Positions 8,300-16,645 of a DNA stretch of 33,300 nt are shown one piece after another. The stretch's first letter is position 1, and each line of letters begins with the position of its first letter. The position numbers and the translations under genes are program-made. The notes under the pieces were generated by a model. It was not told where the DNA came from. It saw nothing but the letters and a program-made list of their open reading frames with translations, and ran no database searches. This DNA is from Pseudomonadota bacterium. Its GTDB lineage: Bacteria > Pseudomonadota > Alphaproteobacteria > Rhizobiales > Pleomorphomonadaceae. The stretch spans positions 1 to 33,300 of the forward strand of contig JAGSYU010000023.1 of the NCBI GenBank assembly GCA_018262575.1, in the 5' to 3' direction.

Positions 8300-9072
8300 C
8301 CGATGCTCCCATCCTTGAAGTGCGCGACCTCGCCAAGGCTTACGGCGCCCGTATCGGCTGCGTCGACATTTCCTTCGATCTCTGGGCCGGCGAGGTGCTG
8401 GCGGTGGTTGGCGAAAGCGGTTCGGGCAAGACGACATTGCTGAGTTGCCTGTCGACGCGCCTTGCCGCCGATCGTGGCTCGGTGGTCTATGCCATGCGCG
8501 ACGGCTCGCGTCGCGACCTGTCGACCATGCGCGAGGCCGAGCGACGGTTCCTGATGCGCACCGACTGGGGCTTCGTGCATCAGAACCCGGCCGACGGCCT
8601 CCGGATGGGCGTGTCGGCCGGCGCCAACGTCGGCGAGCGGTTGATGGCCGTCGGCGACCGCCACTACGGCCACATCCGCGGCACGGCGCTCGACTGGCTC
8701 GATCGGGTCGAGATCGACGCCGACCGCATCGACGATCGGCCGCGCGCCTTCTCCGGCGGCATGCGTCAGCGCCTGCAGATCGCCCGCAACCTCGTCACCT
8801 CGCCCCGCCTCGTCTTCATGGACGAGCCAACCGGCGGCCTCGACGTGTCGGTGCAGGCCCGCCTGCTCGACCTGATGCGCGGCCTGGTGCGCGACCTCGG
8901 CTTGTCGGTGATCATCGTCACCCACGACCTCGCCGTCGCCCGGCTGCTCAGCCACCGCATCATGGTGATGAAGGAGGGCCGGGTGATCGAGCACGGCCTG
9001 ACCGACCGGGTGCTCGACGATCCGCGCGAGCCCTACACCCAGCTCCTCGTCTCCTCCATCCCGCAAGCCTGA
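8296..9072 (+). CDS. phnK: PhnK, ABC-type ATPase of the C-P lyase complex
   Basis: A 258-residue ABC ATPase without a membrane partner; PhnK docks on the PhnJ subunit of the core complex and its ATPase cycle drives complex opening and turnover. Seen: Walker A GESGSGKTT at about residues 39-47, Q-loop VHQNP, signature FSGGMRQR, Walker B LVFMDEP and switch THDLAVA. The C-terminus PYTQLLVSS resembles oligopeptide-importer ATPases, as is usual for PhnK. Translation starts at GTG 8296, overlapping the phnJ TGA (GTGA). Confidence 0.94.
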   Translation: MTDAPILEVRDLAKAYGARIGCVDISFDLWAGEVLAVVGESGSGKTTLLSCLSTRLAADRGSVVYAMRDGSRRDLSTMREAERRFLMRTDWGFVHQNPADGLRMGVSAGANVGERLMAVGDRHYGHIRGTALDWLDRVEIDADRIDDRPRAFSGGMRQRLQIARNLVTSPRLVFMDEPTGGLDVSVQARLLDLMRGLVRDLGLSVIIVTHDLAVARLLSHRIMVMKEGRVIEHGLTDRVLDDPREPYTQLLVSSIPQA

Positions 9073-9084
9073 CCGGAGACCCCC

Positions 9085-9786
9085 ATGATCCCGCTAAGCG
9101 TGCGCGACATCGCCAAGACCTTCGTGATGCATTTGCGCGGCGGCCTTCGCCTGCCGGTGTTCTCCGGCCTATCCTTCGAAGTCGATCGCGGCGAATGCCT
9201 GGTCCTCGGCGGCCCGTCGGGCGTCGGCAAGAGCTCGATCCTCAAGATGCTCTATGGCAACTACGGCGTCGATGCCGGCGAGATTCTGGTCGCCCATCGA
9301 GGCGGGCTGATCGATCTCGCCCGGGCTCTGCCGCGCGAGGTGATCGACATCCGCCGCCTGAGCCTTGGCTACGTCAGCCAGTTCCTGCGGGCCATCCCGC
9401 GCGTCTCGGCCGTCGACATCGTCGCCGACCCGTTGATCGGCAGCGGCATTGACCGTGATGAGGCGACGGCCCGCGCCGAGGCGGCGCTCGCCCGGCTCAA
9501 CCTGCCGCGCGACCTTTGGACCTTGCCGCCGGCCACCTTCTCCGGTGGCGAGCAGCAGCGCGTCAACATCGCCCGCGGCTTCATTTCCGACCACCCGATC
9601 CTGCTGCTCGACGAGCCGACCGCTTCTCTCGACGCGGCGAACCGCGCCGTGGTGGTCGACATGATCGAGGAGAAGAAGGCGGCCGGCGTCGCCCTGATCG
9701 GCATCTTCCACGACGAGGACGTGCGCGACCGCGTGGCGAGCCGCGTCGTCGACGTCTCCCGCTATTCAGCCAGAGGGGTGCGCTGA
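9085..9786 (+). CDS. phnL: PhnL, ABC-type ATPase of the C-P lyase pathway
   Basis: A 233-residue ABC ATPase that works with PhnGHI in forming the phosphonate-ribose intermediate. Seen: Walker A GGPSGVGKSS at residues 42-51, FVMHLRGGLRLPVF near the start as in other PhnL proteins, VSQFLRAIPRVSA at the Q-loop, signature FSGGEQQR, Walker B LLLDEP and the switch histidine in GIFHDED. CCGGAGAC sits before ATG 9085. Its TGA overlaps the next ATG (TGATG). Length and order are normal. Confidence 0.94.
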   Translation: MIPLSVRDIAKTFVMHLRGGLRLPVFSGLSFEVDRGECLVLGGPSGVGKSSILKMLYGNYGVDAGEILVAHRGGLIDLARALPREVIDIRRLSLGYVSQFLRAIPRVSAVDIVADPLIGSGIDRDEATARAEAALARLNLPRDLWTLPPATFSGGEQQRVNIARGFISDHPILLLDEPTASLDAANRAVVVDMIEEKKAAGVALIGIFHDEDVRDRVASRVVDVSRYSARGVR

Positions 9787-10427
9787 TGGCCCGCCTGTCC
9801 GAAATCCCGCGCGTTCATCCAAGCGCCACCGTCGCCGACAGCCGGCTCGGCCGCTACACCGAGATTGCCGAGGGCTGTCGCATCAGCGAGCTCGACCTCG
9901 GCGACTACTCCTATATCGAGCGTGACGGCATGGTCTGGTGCGCCACGATCGGCAAGTTCGCCAACATCGCCGCCGCCGTTCGCATCAACGCGACGCGCCA
10001 TCCGATGAACAGGGCGAGCCTGCATCACTTCACCTATCGAGCCGGCGACTATTGGGACGACGCCAGCCATGACGAGGAATTCTTCACCTGGCGGCGCGAT
10101 CAGCGGATCACCATCGGTCACGACGTCTGGATCGGCCATGGCGCCACCCTGTTGCCCGGCGTTTCCCTCGGCAACGGCGCGGTGGTCGGCGCTGGTGCCG
10201 TGGTGAGCCGGAGCGTGCCCGCCTACACCATCGCCACCGGCGTGCCGGCCCGGCCGCTGCGGCGGCGTTTTCCCGAAGCCATTGCCGCCCGCCTCGAAGC
10301 GTTGGCCTGGTGGGATTGGCAGCATGAGCGCCTCCGTGCCGCGCTCGAAGATTTTCGGAGTCTTGACGTCGAGTCTTTCTTGGAAAAATACGAAGGTAAG
10401 CCGACGAATTCCAGGACTCCTACATGA
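9786..10427 (+). CDS. Phosphonate-cluster transferase of the hexapeptide-repeat (left-handed beta-helix) family
   Basis: A 213-residue protein from ATG 9786, coupled to the phnL stop. It has hexapeptide repeats of the CatB/LpxA-like acyltransferase type: VHPSATVADSRLGRYTEI, CRISELDLGDYSYI, ATIGKFANIAAAVRI, then ITIGHDVWIGHGATLLPGV and VVGAGAVVSRSVPAYTIATG. A loop with THRHPMN-like sequence (ATRHPMNRASLHHF) carries the His typical of the active site of xenobiotic acetyltransferases. This is the uncharacterised 'phosphonate metabolism, hexapeptide repeat' family often found next to phnL. N-acetylation of an aminophosphonate is plausible, as PhnO (GNAT) is absent here, but unproven. The last about 45 residues (FLEKYEGK...) are variable. 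Confidence 0.87.
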   Translation: MARLSEIPRVHPSATVADSRLGRYTEIAEGCRISELDLGDYSYIERDGMVWCATIGKFANIAAAVRINATRHPMNRASLHHFTYRAGDYWDDASHDEEFFTWRRDQRITIGHDVWIGHGATLLPGVSLGNGAVVGAGAVVSRSVPAYTIATGVPARPLRRRFPEAIAARLEALAWWDWQHERLRAALEDFRSLDVESFLEKYEGKPTNSRTPT

Positions 10428-10494
10428 AACTGACATCAGCTTTGAATAGGCTGAAGTCTATCAAAAATATAATAGGGCAGGGGTGATCGCAGAA
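10428..10494 (+). promoter_or_regulatory. AT-rich gap before phnC with possible internal promoter
   Basis: A 67-base gap much richer in A and T than its flanks. It contains a perfect -10-like TATAAT (10468-10473) and TTGAAT (10442-10447), but the spacing between them is 20 bases, too long for a good sigma70 promoter. CTGACAT (10430-10436) matches one Pho-box half (CTGTCAT) at six of seven positions; the next half-site at 11-base spacing is poor. It may let the transport genes phnC-phnN be expressed separately and under phosphate control; weak evidence. Confidence 0.3.
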
Positions 10495-11328
10495 ATGTTT
10501 GAGATCCGCAACTTATCGCGTCATTTCGGCACTAAGGTTGCTGTCGATGGCGTCAGTTTTTCGGTTCCCGAAGGACAGATGGTCGGCATCATCGGTCGTT
10601 CCGGCGCCGGAAAGTCGACGCTGCTGCGCATGATCAACCGGCTCGCCGACCCCACCTCCGGCTCGATCCGGCATGGTGACGTCGAGATCGCCGCGCTGAA
10701 GGGCGAGGCGTTGCGCCGCTGGCGGCGCGACTGCGCCATGATCTTCCAGCAGTTCAACCTCGTTCCCCGCCTTGACGTGCTGACCAACGTGCTGCTCGGC
10801 CGCCTCAACCACCGCTCGACGGCGTTGTCGGTGATGAATCTGTTCAGCCGTGAGGAGCGCATCATGGCGATTGCCGCCCTCGAACGGCTCGGCATCGAGC
10901 AGACGGCGCTGCAGCCGGCCGGCACCCTGTCCGGCGGCCAGCAGCAACGCGTCGCCATCGCCCGCGCCCTGATGCAGGAACCGCGCGTCATCCTCGCCGA
11001 CGAGCCGATCGCCTCGCTCGACCCGATGAATGCCAAGGTGGTGATGGACGCCCTGGCCGACATCAACCGCCGCGACGGCATTACCGTCATCACCAACCTG
11101 CACACCCTCGACACGGCGCGCAGCTACTGTCGGCGCATTCTCGGCATGGCCGAGGGCAGGGTAGTGTTCGACGGCCTACCGTCCGAACTGACCACCGACG
11201 TGGTGCGCCGCATCTATGGCGCCACCGATGACTTCGACGAGCAGATGACCTCAACCTCGCTGGACTTTTCCATGCCGCAGGCTTTGCCCGTCCCAGGCTA
11301 CGCGATGCAGGCGGTCGCCGCCTGCTGA
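10495..11328 (+). CDS. phnC: PhnC, phosphonate ABC importer ATPase
   Basis: ATPase of the PhnCDE phosphonate importer, on the inner face of the cytoplasmic membrane. From ATG 10495 it has 277 residues with Walker [10 protein letters not shown] at 34-42, Q-loop [18 protein letters not shown], signature LSGGQQQR, Walker B VILADEP, and [18 protein letters not shown] after the switch region, all characteristic of PhnC. An upstream in-frame GTG at 10483 would add four residues but has the AGGG run touching it, so I prefer the ATG. The C-terminal tail ([14 protein letters not shown]...) is a lineage-specific extension. It begins a second block of the locus dedicated to uptake. Confidence 0.93.
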   Translation: MFEIRNLSRHFGTKVAVDGVSFSVPEGQMVGIIGRSGAGKSTLLRMINRLADPTSGSIRHGDVEIAALKGEALRRWRRDCAMIFQQFNLVPRLDVLTNVLLGRLNHRSTALSVMNLFSREERIMAIAALERLGIEQTALQPAGTLSGGQQQRVAIARALMQEPRVILADEPIASLDPMNAKVVMDALADINRRDGITVITNLHTLDTARSYCRRILGMAEGRVVFDGLPSELTTDVVRRIYGATDDFDEQMTSTSLDFSMPQALPVPGYAMQAVAAC

Positions 11329-11489
11329 GAGGTCTCTGACCGGCCGTCCGGCCAATTGAACCAATGAGCCTTCAGCGCGTGAAGACCGCCCGCCGGTTTT
11401 GCGATCGATCCTCCGCGCTCGTCTGCCCGCGTCAAGGGCAAGCAGGACCCATCCGACCGGCCGGGCCGGCGGAACCAGGAGTGAGACGG

Positions 11490-12395
11490 ATGTTGAAGAC
11501 AGTATTGTTTGCCGCCACCGCCCTCGTTGCGCTTGCCGGCGCCGCCGCGGCCGAAGACCTCAAGGACTTCCGCATCGGCATTCTCGGCGGCGAGAACGAA
11601 GCCGATCGCCTGCGCAACTTCAAGTGCCTGCAGGACAAGCTGCCGGCCGTGCTCGGCGTCGAAAAGGTATCGCTGTTCCCGGCCGCCGACTATGACGGCG
11701 TCATCCAGGGCCTGCTCGGCGGCACGCTCGACCAGGCCGAACTCGGCGCCTCCGGCTACGCCAAGATCGCGCTGGCCAATCCGGACGTCGTCACGCCGGT
11801 GCTGACCACCGTCCAGACCGACGGCTCGACCGGCTACTACTCGATCATGGTCGCCGCCAAGGCCAGCGGCATCAAGACGCTCAAGGACCTCAAGGGCAAG
11901 AAGCTCGGCTTTGCCGATCCGGATTCCACCTCGGGTTACTTGGTGCCGACGGTCGCCTTGCCCGATGCCATCGGCGCGCCGATCAAGGACTATTTCGCCT
12001 CGACCGGCTTCGGCGGCGGCCACGAGAACCTCGTGCTCGAAGTGCTGAAGGGCACCTTCGATGCCGGCACGACCTTCGGTTCGGGCGTCGGCGAATTCAA
12101 GGACGGCTACACGTCCGGCAACCTGCGCAAGATGGTCGACAAGGGCTTGCTCAACATGGACGACGTTGTCGAGCTGTGGAAGTCGCCGCTCATCCCCAAC
12201 GGTCCGATCGTCGTCCGCACCGCGCTGTCCGACGACATCAAGACCAAGTTCGTCGCCTTCATGAAAGACCTGCCGAAGTCCGACCCGGCCTGTTTCTCGG
12301 CCATCGAGGGTGGCGACTTCAAGGACTTCACCGATGTGACGCCCGATTTCTACAAGACCATCGTCGCGGCCCGCAAGGCGGCGATCGGCGGCTGA
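11490..12395 (+). CDS. phnD: PhnD, periplasmic phosphonate-binding protein
   Basis: A 301-residue binding protein of the PhnCDE importer. Signal peptide residues about 1-21 (MLKTVLFAATALVALAGAAAA, cleavage before EDL). The mature protein shows the PhnD signatures FRIGILGGENEADRLRNF, GVEKVSLFPAADYDGVIQGLLGG, FADPDSTSGYLVP, STGFGGGHENLV and WKSPLIPNGPIVVR. CAGGAG lies eight bases before ATG 11490, which is far better than the upstream in-frame ATG at 11364. The 161-base gap after phnC holds nothing else convincing. A strong hairpin follows the stop codon. Confidence 0.95.
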   Translation: MLKTVLFAATALVALAGAAAAEDLKDFRIGILGGENEADRLRNFKCLQDKLPAVLGVEKVSLFPAADYDGVIQGLLGGTLDQAELGASGYAKIALANPDVVTPVLTTVQTDGSTGYYSIMVAAKASGIKTLKDLKGKKLGFADPDSTSGYLVPTVALPDAIGAPIKDYFASTGFGGGHENLVLEVLKGTFDAGTTFGSGVGEFKDGYTSGNLRKMVDKGLLNMDDVVELWKSPLIPNGPIVVRTALSDDIKTKFVAFMKDLPKSDPACFSAIEGGDFKDFTDVTPDFYKTIVAARKAAIGG

Positions 12396-12412
12396 TCGCG
12401 ACCTGAAGTCAG

Positions 12413-12434
12413 CCGGCCGGGTCCACCCGGCCGG
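12413..12434 (+). other. Strong GC hairpin after phnD
   Basis: Arms CCGGCCGGG (12413-12421) and CCCGGCCGG (12426-12434) with a 4-base loop TCCA, in the 62-base gap between phnD and phnE. No T-run follows, so it is more likely an mRNA stabiliser or partial attenuator that keeps binding-protein levels above permease levels than a full terminator. The same arrangement occurs after the other two binding-protein genes in this window. Confidence 0.6.
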
Positions 12435-12457
12435 TCTCCCCTGATCCGGATCACCCC

Positions 12458-13405
12458 ATGCCGAACAGATTGTCCGATCGCGCCGCCATCATCGAGCGCC
12501 ACTGGCGCGAACAGGCGCGCACCCGCCGCCTCTACACGCTGATCGGTGGCGGCGGCCTCATCGTCGTCGTGGCGCTGTCGCTCGTGTTCGCCAACGAGGC
12601 CAACGCCGGCAAGTTCTTCGAACGCCTGCCCTTTTTCTTCGATTTCACCAAGGATCTGGTGCCGCGCGACTGGCTCGAAGTGTTGCGGGCGATGTTCGAT
12701 CTGCCCTCGCCCTACGATGACGGCTCCCTCAAGTACAACTATCCCGAGGGCCGGTATCTCGTCACGGCCGATCTCTACATTCCCGAGTATATCGAGAAGA
12801 TGTTGGAGACGCTGAACATCGCGCTGCTCTCCACCGTGATTGGCGCCCTGTTCGGCTTCGTCCTGTCCTTCCTCGCCGCCCGCAACATGATGCCCAATGC
12901 GCTGGTGCGCGGTGTCGCGCGGCGATTCATGGAAATCCTGCGCGCCTTCCCCGACGTGGTGATCGCCGGCTTCTTCCTCGCCGTGCTGACCCTCGGGCCG
13001 ATCCCGGCCATCATGGCAGTGTCCATCCACAGCATCGGCGCACTCGGAAAGATGTTCTTCGAAGTGGTGGAGAACGCCGACATGCGGCCCGAAGAGGGGC
13101 TGCGCGCCGTCGGTGGCAGCTGGATCGAGCGCGTCCGCTTTGCGCTGGTGCCGCAGGTGCTGCCCAATTTTGCCAGCTACTTCCTGCTCCGCTTCGAAAT
13201 CAACGTCCGCGCCTCGACCATCATCGGCGCGGTCGGCGGTGGCGGCATCGGCGAGTTGCTGCGTTTGTCGATCAGCCAAGGGCACGGCGCCAAGACCATC
13301 TCCATCGTCATCCTGCTGTTCGGCACCATCGTGGCGGTCGACCAGTTCTCCGCCTGGCTGCGTCGACGTCTCGTCGGCGGCGACGCCTTCCTGCCCGCCA
13401 CCTGA
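12458..13405 (+). CDS. phnE: PhnE1, phosphonate ABC importer permease
   Basis: A 315-residue inner-membrane permease of the PhnCDE importer. One helix near residues 29-47 is followed by a periplasmic segment with YNYPEGRYLVTADLYIPEYIEKMLETL, then the BPD_transp_1 core helices (TLNIALLSTVIGALFGFVLSF, FPDVVIAGFFLAVLTLGPI). The cytoplasmic EAA loop is in MRPEEGLRAVGGSWIERVRFALVPQVLP, which contacts PhnC. NVRASTIIGAVGGGGIGELL is a PhnE hallmark. It forms a heterodimer with the second PhnE encoded 11 bases downstream, as in many Hyphomicrobiales loci with two phnE genes. Confidence 0.94.
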   Translation: MPNRLSDRAAIIERHWREQARTRRLYTLIGGGGLIVVVALSLVFANEANAGKFFERLPFFFDFTKDLVPRDWLEVLRAMFDLPSPYDDGSLKYNYPEGRYLVTADLYIPEYIEKMLETLNIALLSTVIGALFGFVLSFLAARNMMPNALVRGVARRFMEILRAFPDVVIAGFFLAVLTLGPIPAIMAVSIHSIGALGKMFFEVVENADMRPEEGLRAVGGSWIERVRFALVPQVLPNFASYFLLRFEINVRASTIIGAVGGGGIGELLRLSISQGHGAKTISIVILLFGTIVAVDQFSAWLRRRLVGGDAFLPAT

Positions 13406-13416
13406 GAAAGCCACCG

Positions 13417-14898
13417 ATGCTCGTCCTCACCGCCACAGAAATGGATGCCATCGCCCTCCGTCATCCCCATGCGGTCCGTCCGCCGTTCTGGGCCGTCTGG
13501 CGGGTGCCGGCGATGGCCATGGCGATCGCCGTTTATGTCCTGTTCAGCTGGTGGTTCTTCGGCATCGGACAGGTGCTCGCCACCACCAACTGGCAGATCG
13601 CCGGTTCCTATCTGCTACAGTGGGTGACCTACGAGTACCGGCCGACCATCGCCATCGACAAGGATGGGGCGATCAAGGTCGGCTACCCCAGGTTCGATCC
13701 CATCGGCCCCAATCCTGATCCCGCCTGGATGAGCCTTGACCGCGGCATGATGGAGCGCCGCATCGAAGCGCCGGCCTCCGGGGCCGCCCAGACCAGCGGC
13801 TTCGTGGCCAGCCCTTTCATGGCGCCGCCTGCCAAGCCTGCCACCGAACAGCCGGCAACGCGCCGTGAAGAGGTGGTGAAGCGGGCCGAGGTGCGTTTTA
13901 CCAACGAGGCCCGGCTCGTCGTCACCCCGGATCGCGTCGTCGTCGACAAGGACGGCGAGACGCTGACCCTATCGGTGAACCACGACGACGAGGTGAAGGC
14001 GCAGGGGCCTTTGCCGGCCTGGGCGACGCAGAAGCGGGCAGGCGACCGCGTCATCGTCGCCTTCGGCGCATCGGGCTGGGCGCAGATCGACGGCAGTTCG
14101 GTGGTGATCCACAAGCGCTTCTTCGGCTGGGTCAACTTCATCTTCGACACCAACTCGGCGTTCTTCGGCAAATCGGCCGGGGAGGTGCTGCATCTGGTCG
14201 TCTCGGGTGAGCGGCTCGATCCGGCTCGCAGCAATCTGGCGCTGGCCGTCGACGACTTCCTCCACAATCCCTCCTGGCAGCATCTCGACGTCTGGACCAA
14301 GCTGCTTGAGACCATCGTCATGGCCTTCATCGGCACGCTGTTCGCCGCTCTGGTCGCCTTCCCGCTCTGCTTCGTCGCCGCGCGCAATATCACGCGCAAC
14401 CGGGCCGCCAACCAGATCACCAAGCGCTTTTTCGACTTTCAACGCTCGGTGGACATGCTGATCTGGGCGCTGTTCTTCACGCGCGCCTTCGGTCCCGGCC
14501 CGATCTCCGGCATGGCGGCCATCTTCTTCACCGACACCGGCTCGCTCGGCAAGCTGTTCTCCGAAGCGCTCGAAAACATTGATGGCAAGCCGCGCGAAGG
14601 CGTCACCTCGGTCGGCGCCGCGCCGATCGCCGTGCAGCGCTTCGGCGTACTGCCGCAGGTGCTGCCGGTGTTCGTCAGCCAGACGCTCTACTTTTGGGAG
14701 AGCAATACCCGTTCGGCGACCATCATCGGCGCCATGGGGGCCGGCGGTATCGGCCTCAAGCTGTGGGAGGCGATGCGCACCCACACAAATTGGCCGAACA
14801 TTTTCTACATGGTGATCCTGATCATCGGCACCGTGTTCATCTTCGACACCATTTCCAATGCGTTGCGCAGCCGGCTGATCGGCCGGCCGCAACACTGA
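13417..14898 (+). CDS. phnE: PhnE2, second phosphonate permease with large periplasmic insert
   Basis: A 493-residue permease partner of PhnE1. One helix (residues about 30-50) is followed by about 200 residues with no obvious membrane segment, including a Pro/Ala-rich linker (PFMAPPAKPATEQPATRREE) and a beta-rich stretch (VRFTNEARLVVTPDRVVVDKDG). The standard PhnE core starts only near residue 290 (WTKLLETIVMAFIGTLFAALVAF), with the EAA-like loop KPREGVTSVGAAPIAVQRFGVLPQVLP and NTRSATIIGAMGAGGIG. A usual single-core PhnE has about 260-300 residues, so the insert is notable; long PhnE2 proteins are known in this bacterial group. GAGAAAG lies before ATG 13417. Confidence 0.92.
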   Translation: MLVLTATEMDAIALRHPHAVRPPFWAVWRVPAMAMAIAVYVLFSWWFFGIGQVLATTNWQIAGSYLLQWVTYEYRPTIAIDKDGAIKVGYPRFDPIGPNPDPAWMSLDRGMMERRIEAPASGAAQTSGFVASPFMAPPAKPATEQPATRREEVVKRAEVRFTNEARLVVTPDRVVVDKDGETLTLSVNHDDEVKAQGPLPAWATQKRAGDRVIVAFGASGWAQIDGSSVVIHKRFFGWVNFIFDTNSAFFGKSAGEVLHLVVSGERLDPARSNLALAVDDFLHNPSWQHLDVWTKLLETIVMAFIGTLFAALVAFPLCFVAARNITRNRAANQITKRFFDFQRSVDMLIWALFFTRAFGPGPISGMAAIFFTDTGSLGKLFSEALENIDGKPREGVTSVGAAPIAVQRFGVLPQVLPVFVSQTLYFWESNTRSATIIGAMGAGGIGLKLWEAMRTHTNWPNIFYMVILIIGTVFIFDTISNALRSRLIGRPQH

Positions 14899-14916
14899 CG
14901 CCCAGAGAAGGCCGAC

Positions 14917-16056
14917 ATGACCGACGCTCGCGATTTCGAGATTTCCAACGCCAGCCTTGTGCTGGAAGACCGTGTGATCACCGGCGGCGTCATTGTCCGC
15001 GACGGTCATATCGCCGAGGTCTGTGAGGGTACGGCGCGTGCCGGCATCGACTTTGCCGGCGACTATCTGATCCCCGGCCTGGTCGAACTGCATACCGACC
15101 ATCTCGAGGTGCATTACGCGCCCCGCCCAGGTGTCCGCTGGGACACCATCGCCGCCATCCAGGCCCATGACGGACAGGTGGCGACGGCCGGCATCACGAC
15201 TGTCTTCGACTGTCTGCGCATGGGCTCGGACGAGAACGGCGGCTTCGCGCCGGGCGAGATGCGAGCGCTGGCCGATGCCCTACACGAGGGGCGCGACGAG
15301 GAGCGCTTCCGCGCCGACCATCTCATCCACCTGCGCTGCGAGGTGTCGGCGCCGGATATGCTCGCCGACTACGAGGCCTTCCACAACGACCCGCTGGTTC
15401 ACCTCGCCTCGGTGATGGACCATTCGCCCGGACAGCGGCAATTCCAGACGATGGATCAGTACACGCTTTACTACAAGACCAAGCGCGGCCTCACCGACGA
15501 GGCCTTCGCCGCCTTCGTCGCCGACCGGCAGGAAGCGTCGGCCCGCTATTCCCAGCCGCAGCGTGACGCCGTCGCGGCCGATTGCCGGGCGCGCGGCATC
15601 GCGCTCGCCAGCCACGACGACGCGACGGTTGGTCATGTCGAGGAATCGATCGGCCATGGCATCCGCATCGCCGAATTTCCGACCACCATGGAGGCCGCCC
15701 GCGCCTCGCATGCCGCCGGCATATCCGTGCTGATGGGGGCGCCCAATATCGTGCGCGGCAAGTCGCATTCGGGCAATATCGCCGCCCGCGATCTCGCGGC
15801 GGCCGGGGTACTCGACGTGCTGTCGTCCGATTATGTGCCCGTCAGCCTGCTCCACGCTCCCTTCGTCCTCGCCGATCAGGGAATTGATCTGAACCGGGCC
15901 ATCGCCATGGTTACCGCGACGCCGGCCAGAAGCGTCGGTCTCAACGACCGCGGCCGCATTGCCGAGGGACTGAGGGCCGATCTTCTGCGCGTCCGCCGCC
16001 CCGATGGCGTACCGGTGGTGCGCTCGGTCTGGCGCCAGGGTCGGCGGGTGGCGTGA
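14917..16056 (+). CDS. phnM: PhnM, ribose-1-phosphonate triphosphate diphosphatase
   Basis: A 379-residue amidohydrolase-superfamily enzyme that removes pyrophosphate from alpha-D-ribose-1-phosphonate 5-triphosphate, making the substrate for PhnJ. Seen: the metal-binding motif HTDHLE at residues 59-64, FDCLRMGSDENGGF, DHLIHLRCEV, VMDHSPGQRQF, the ASHDDAT motif, MGAPNIVRGKSHSGN and LSSDYVP near the C-terminus. These are standard PhnM features, and length is normal. GAGAAGG lies nine bases before the ATG. Its TGA overlaps the phnN ATG. Confidence 0.95.
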   Translation: MTDARDFEISNASLVLEDRVITGGVIVRDGHIAEVCEGTARAGIDFAGDYLIPGLVELHTDHLEVHYAPRPGVRWDTIAAIQAHDGQVATAGITTVFDCLRMGSDENGGFAPGEMRALADALHEGRDEERFRADHLIHLRCEVSAPDMLADYEAFHNDPLVHLASVMDHSPGQRQFQTMDQYTLYYKTKRGLTDEAFAAFVADRQEASARYSQPQRDAVAADCRARGIALASHDDATVGHVEESIGHGIRIAEFPTTMEAARASHAAGISVLMGAPNIVRGKSHSGNIAARDLAAAGVLDVLSSDYVPVSLLHAPFVLADQGIDLNRAIAMVTATPARSVGLNDRGRIAEGLRADLLRVRRPDGVPVVRSVWRQGRRVA

Positions 16057-16637
16057 TGACGGACGGCCGATCGAAAACGCAAGGCTGCATGGTTGTCGTG
16101 GTCGGCCCGTCCGGCGTCGGCAAGGATTCGCTGATGGCCTTCGCCGCCGGCCGCCTTGCCGGCAGAGCCGACATAGGCTTCGTCCGCCGCGCGATTACCC
16201 GGCCGGGCGATGCTGGCGGCGAAACGCACGAGCCGGTGAGCCCGGAAGCGTTTGCGGCAATGGTTGCCGCCGGACGGTTCGCGGTCTCCTGGCGGGCGCA
16301 TGGCCATAGCTACGGAATTCCCGGTGATACACTGGACACCGTTCGCGTCGGGCGGACGCTGATCGCCAACGGCAGCCGCGCCGCGCTCGACGGCTTTGTC
16401 GCCGCCTATCCACGGCTTGAAGTGGTGACCATCACGGCCAGCCGCGAGCGACTGTTCGAGCGTCTTCGTGCGCGCGGTCGCGAGAGCGAACTCGACATCC
16501 TCGCCCGCCTTGACCGAGCGCAACCACCATTGCCGGTCGGCCTGTCCCTTCATGAGATCGACAACAGTGGCGACCTCCTTGACGCCGGGCAGCGCATGGT
16601 TGCCCTGATTGAAGACATCGCTGCCCGAACTGTATGA
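16056..16637 (+). CDS. phnN: PhnN, ribose 1,5-bisphosphate phosphokinase
   Basis: A 193-residue P-loop kinase that converts ribose 1,5-bisphosphate to PRPP, the last step that returns the ribose carrier to metabolism. Walker A is GPSGVGKDS at residues 17-25; RRAITRPGDAGGETHEPVS and HGHSYGIPGDTLDTVRVG are guanylate-kinase-like PhnN motifs. ATG 16056 overlaps the phnM stop (TGATG); GTG 16053 just before it is an alternative. Normal length. Confidence 0.93.
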   Translation: MTDGRSKTQGCMVVVVGPSGVGKDSLMAFAAGRLAGRADIGFVRRAITRPGDAGGETHEPVSPEAFAAMVAAGRFAVSWRAHGHSYGIPGDTLDTVRVGRTLIANGSRAALDGFVAAYPRLEVVTITASRERLFERLRARGRESELDILARLDRAQPPLPVGLSLHEIDNSGDLLDAGQRMVALIEDIAARTV

Positions 16638-16645
16638 GGAACGCC

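Noticed and set aside
12350-13414. 354-residue minus-strand frame over phnE
   Set aside because: Mirror frame of a high-GC membrane-protein gene; His/Asp/Glu-rich with no domain.
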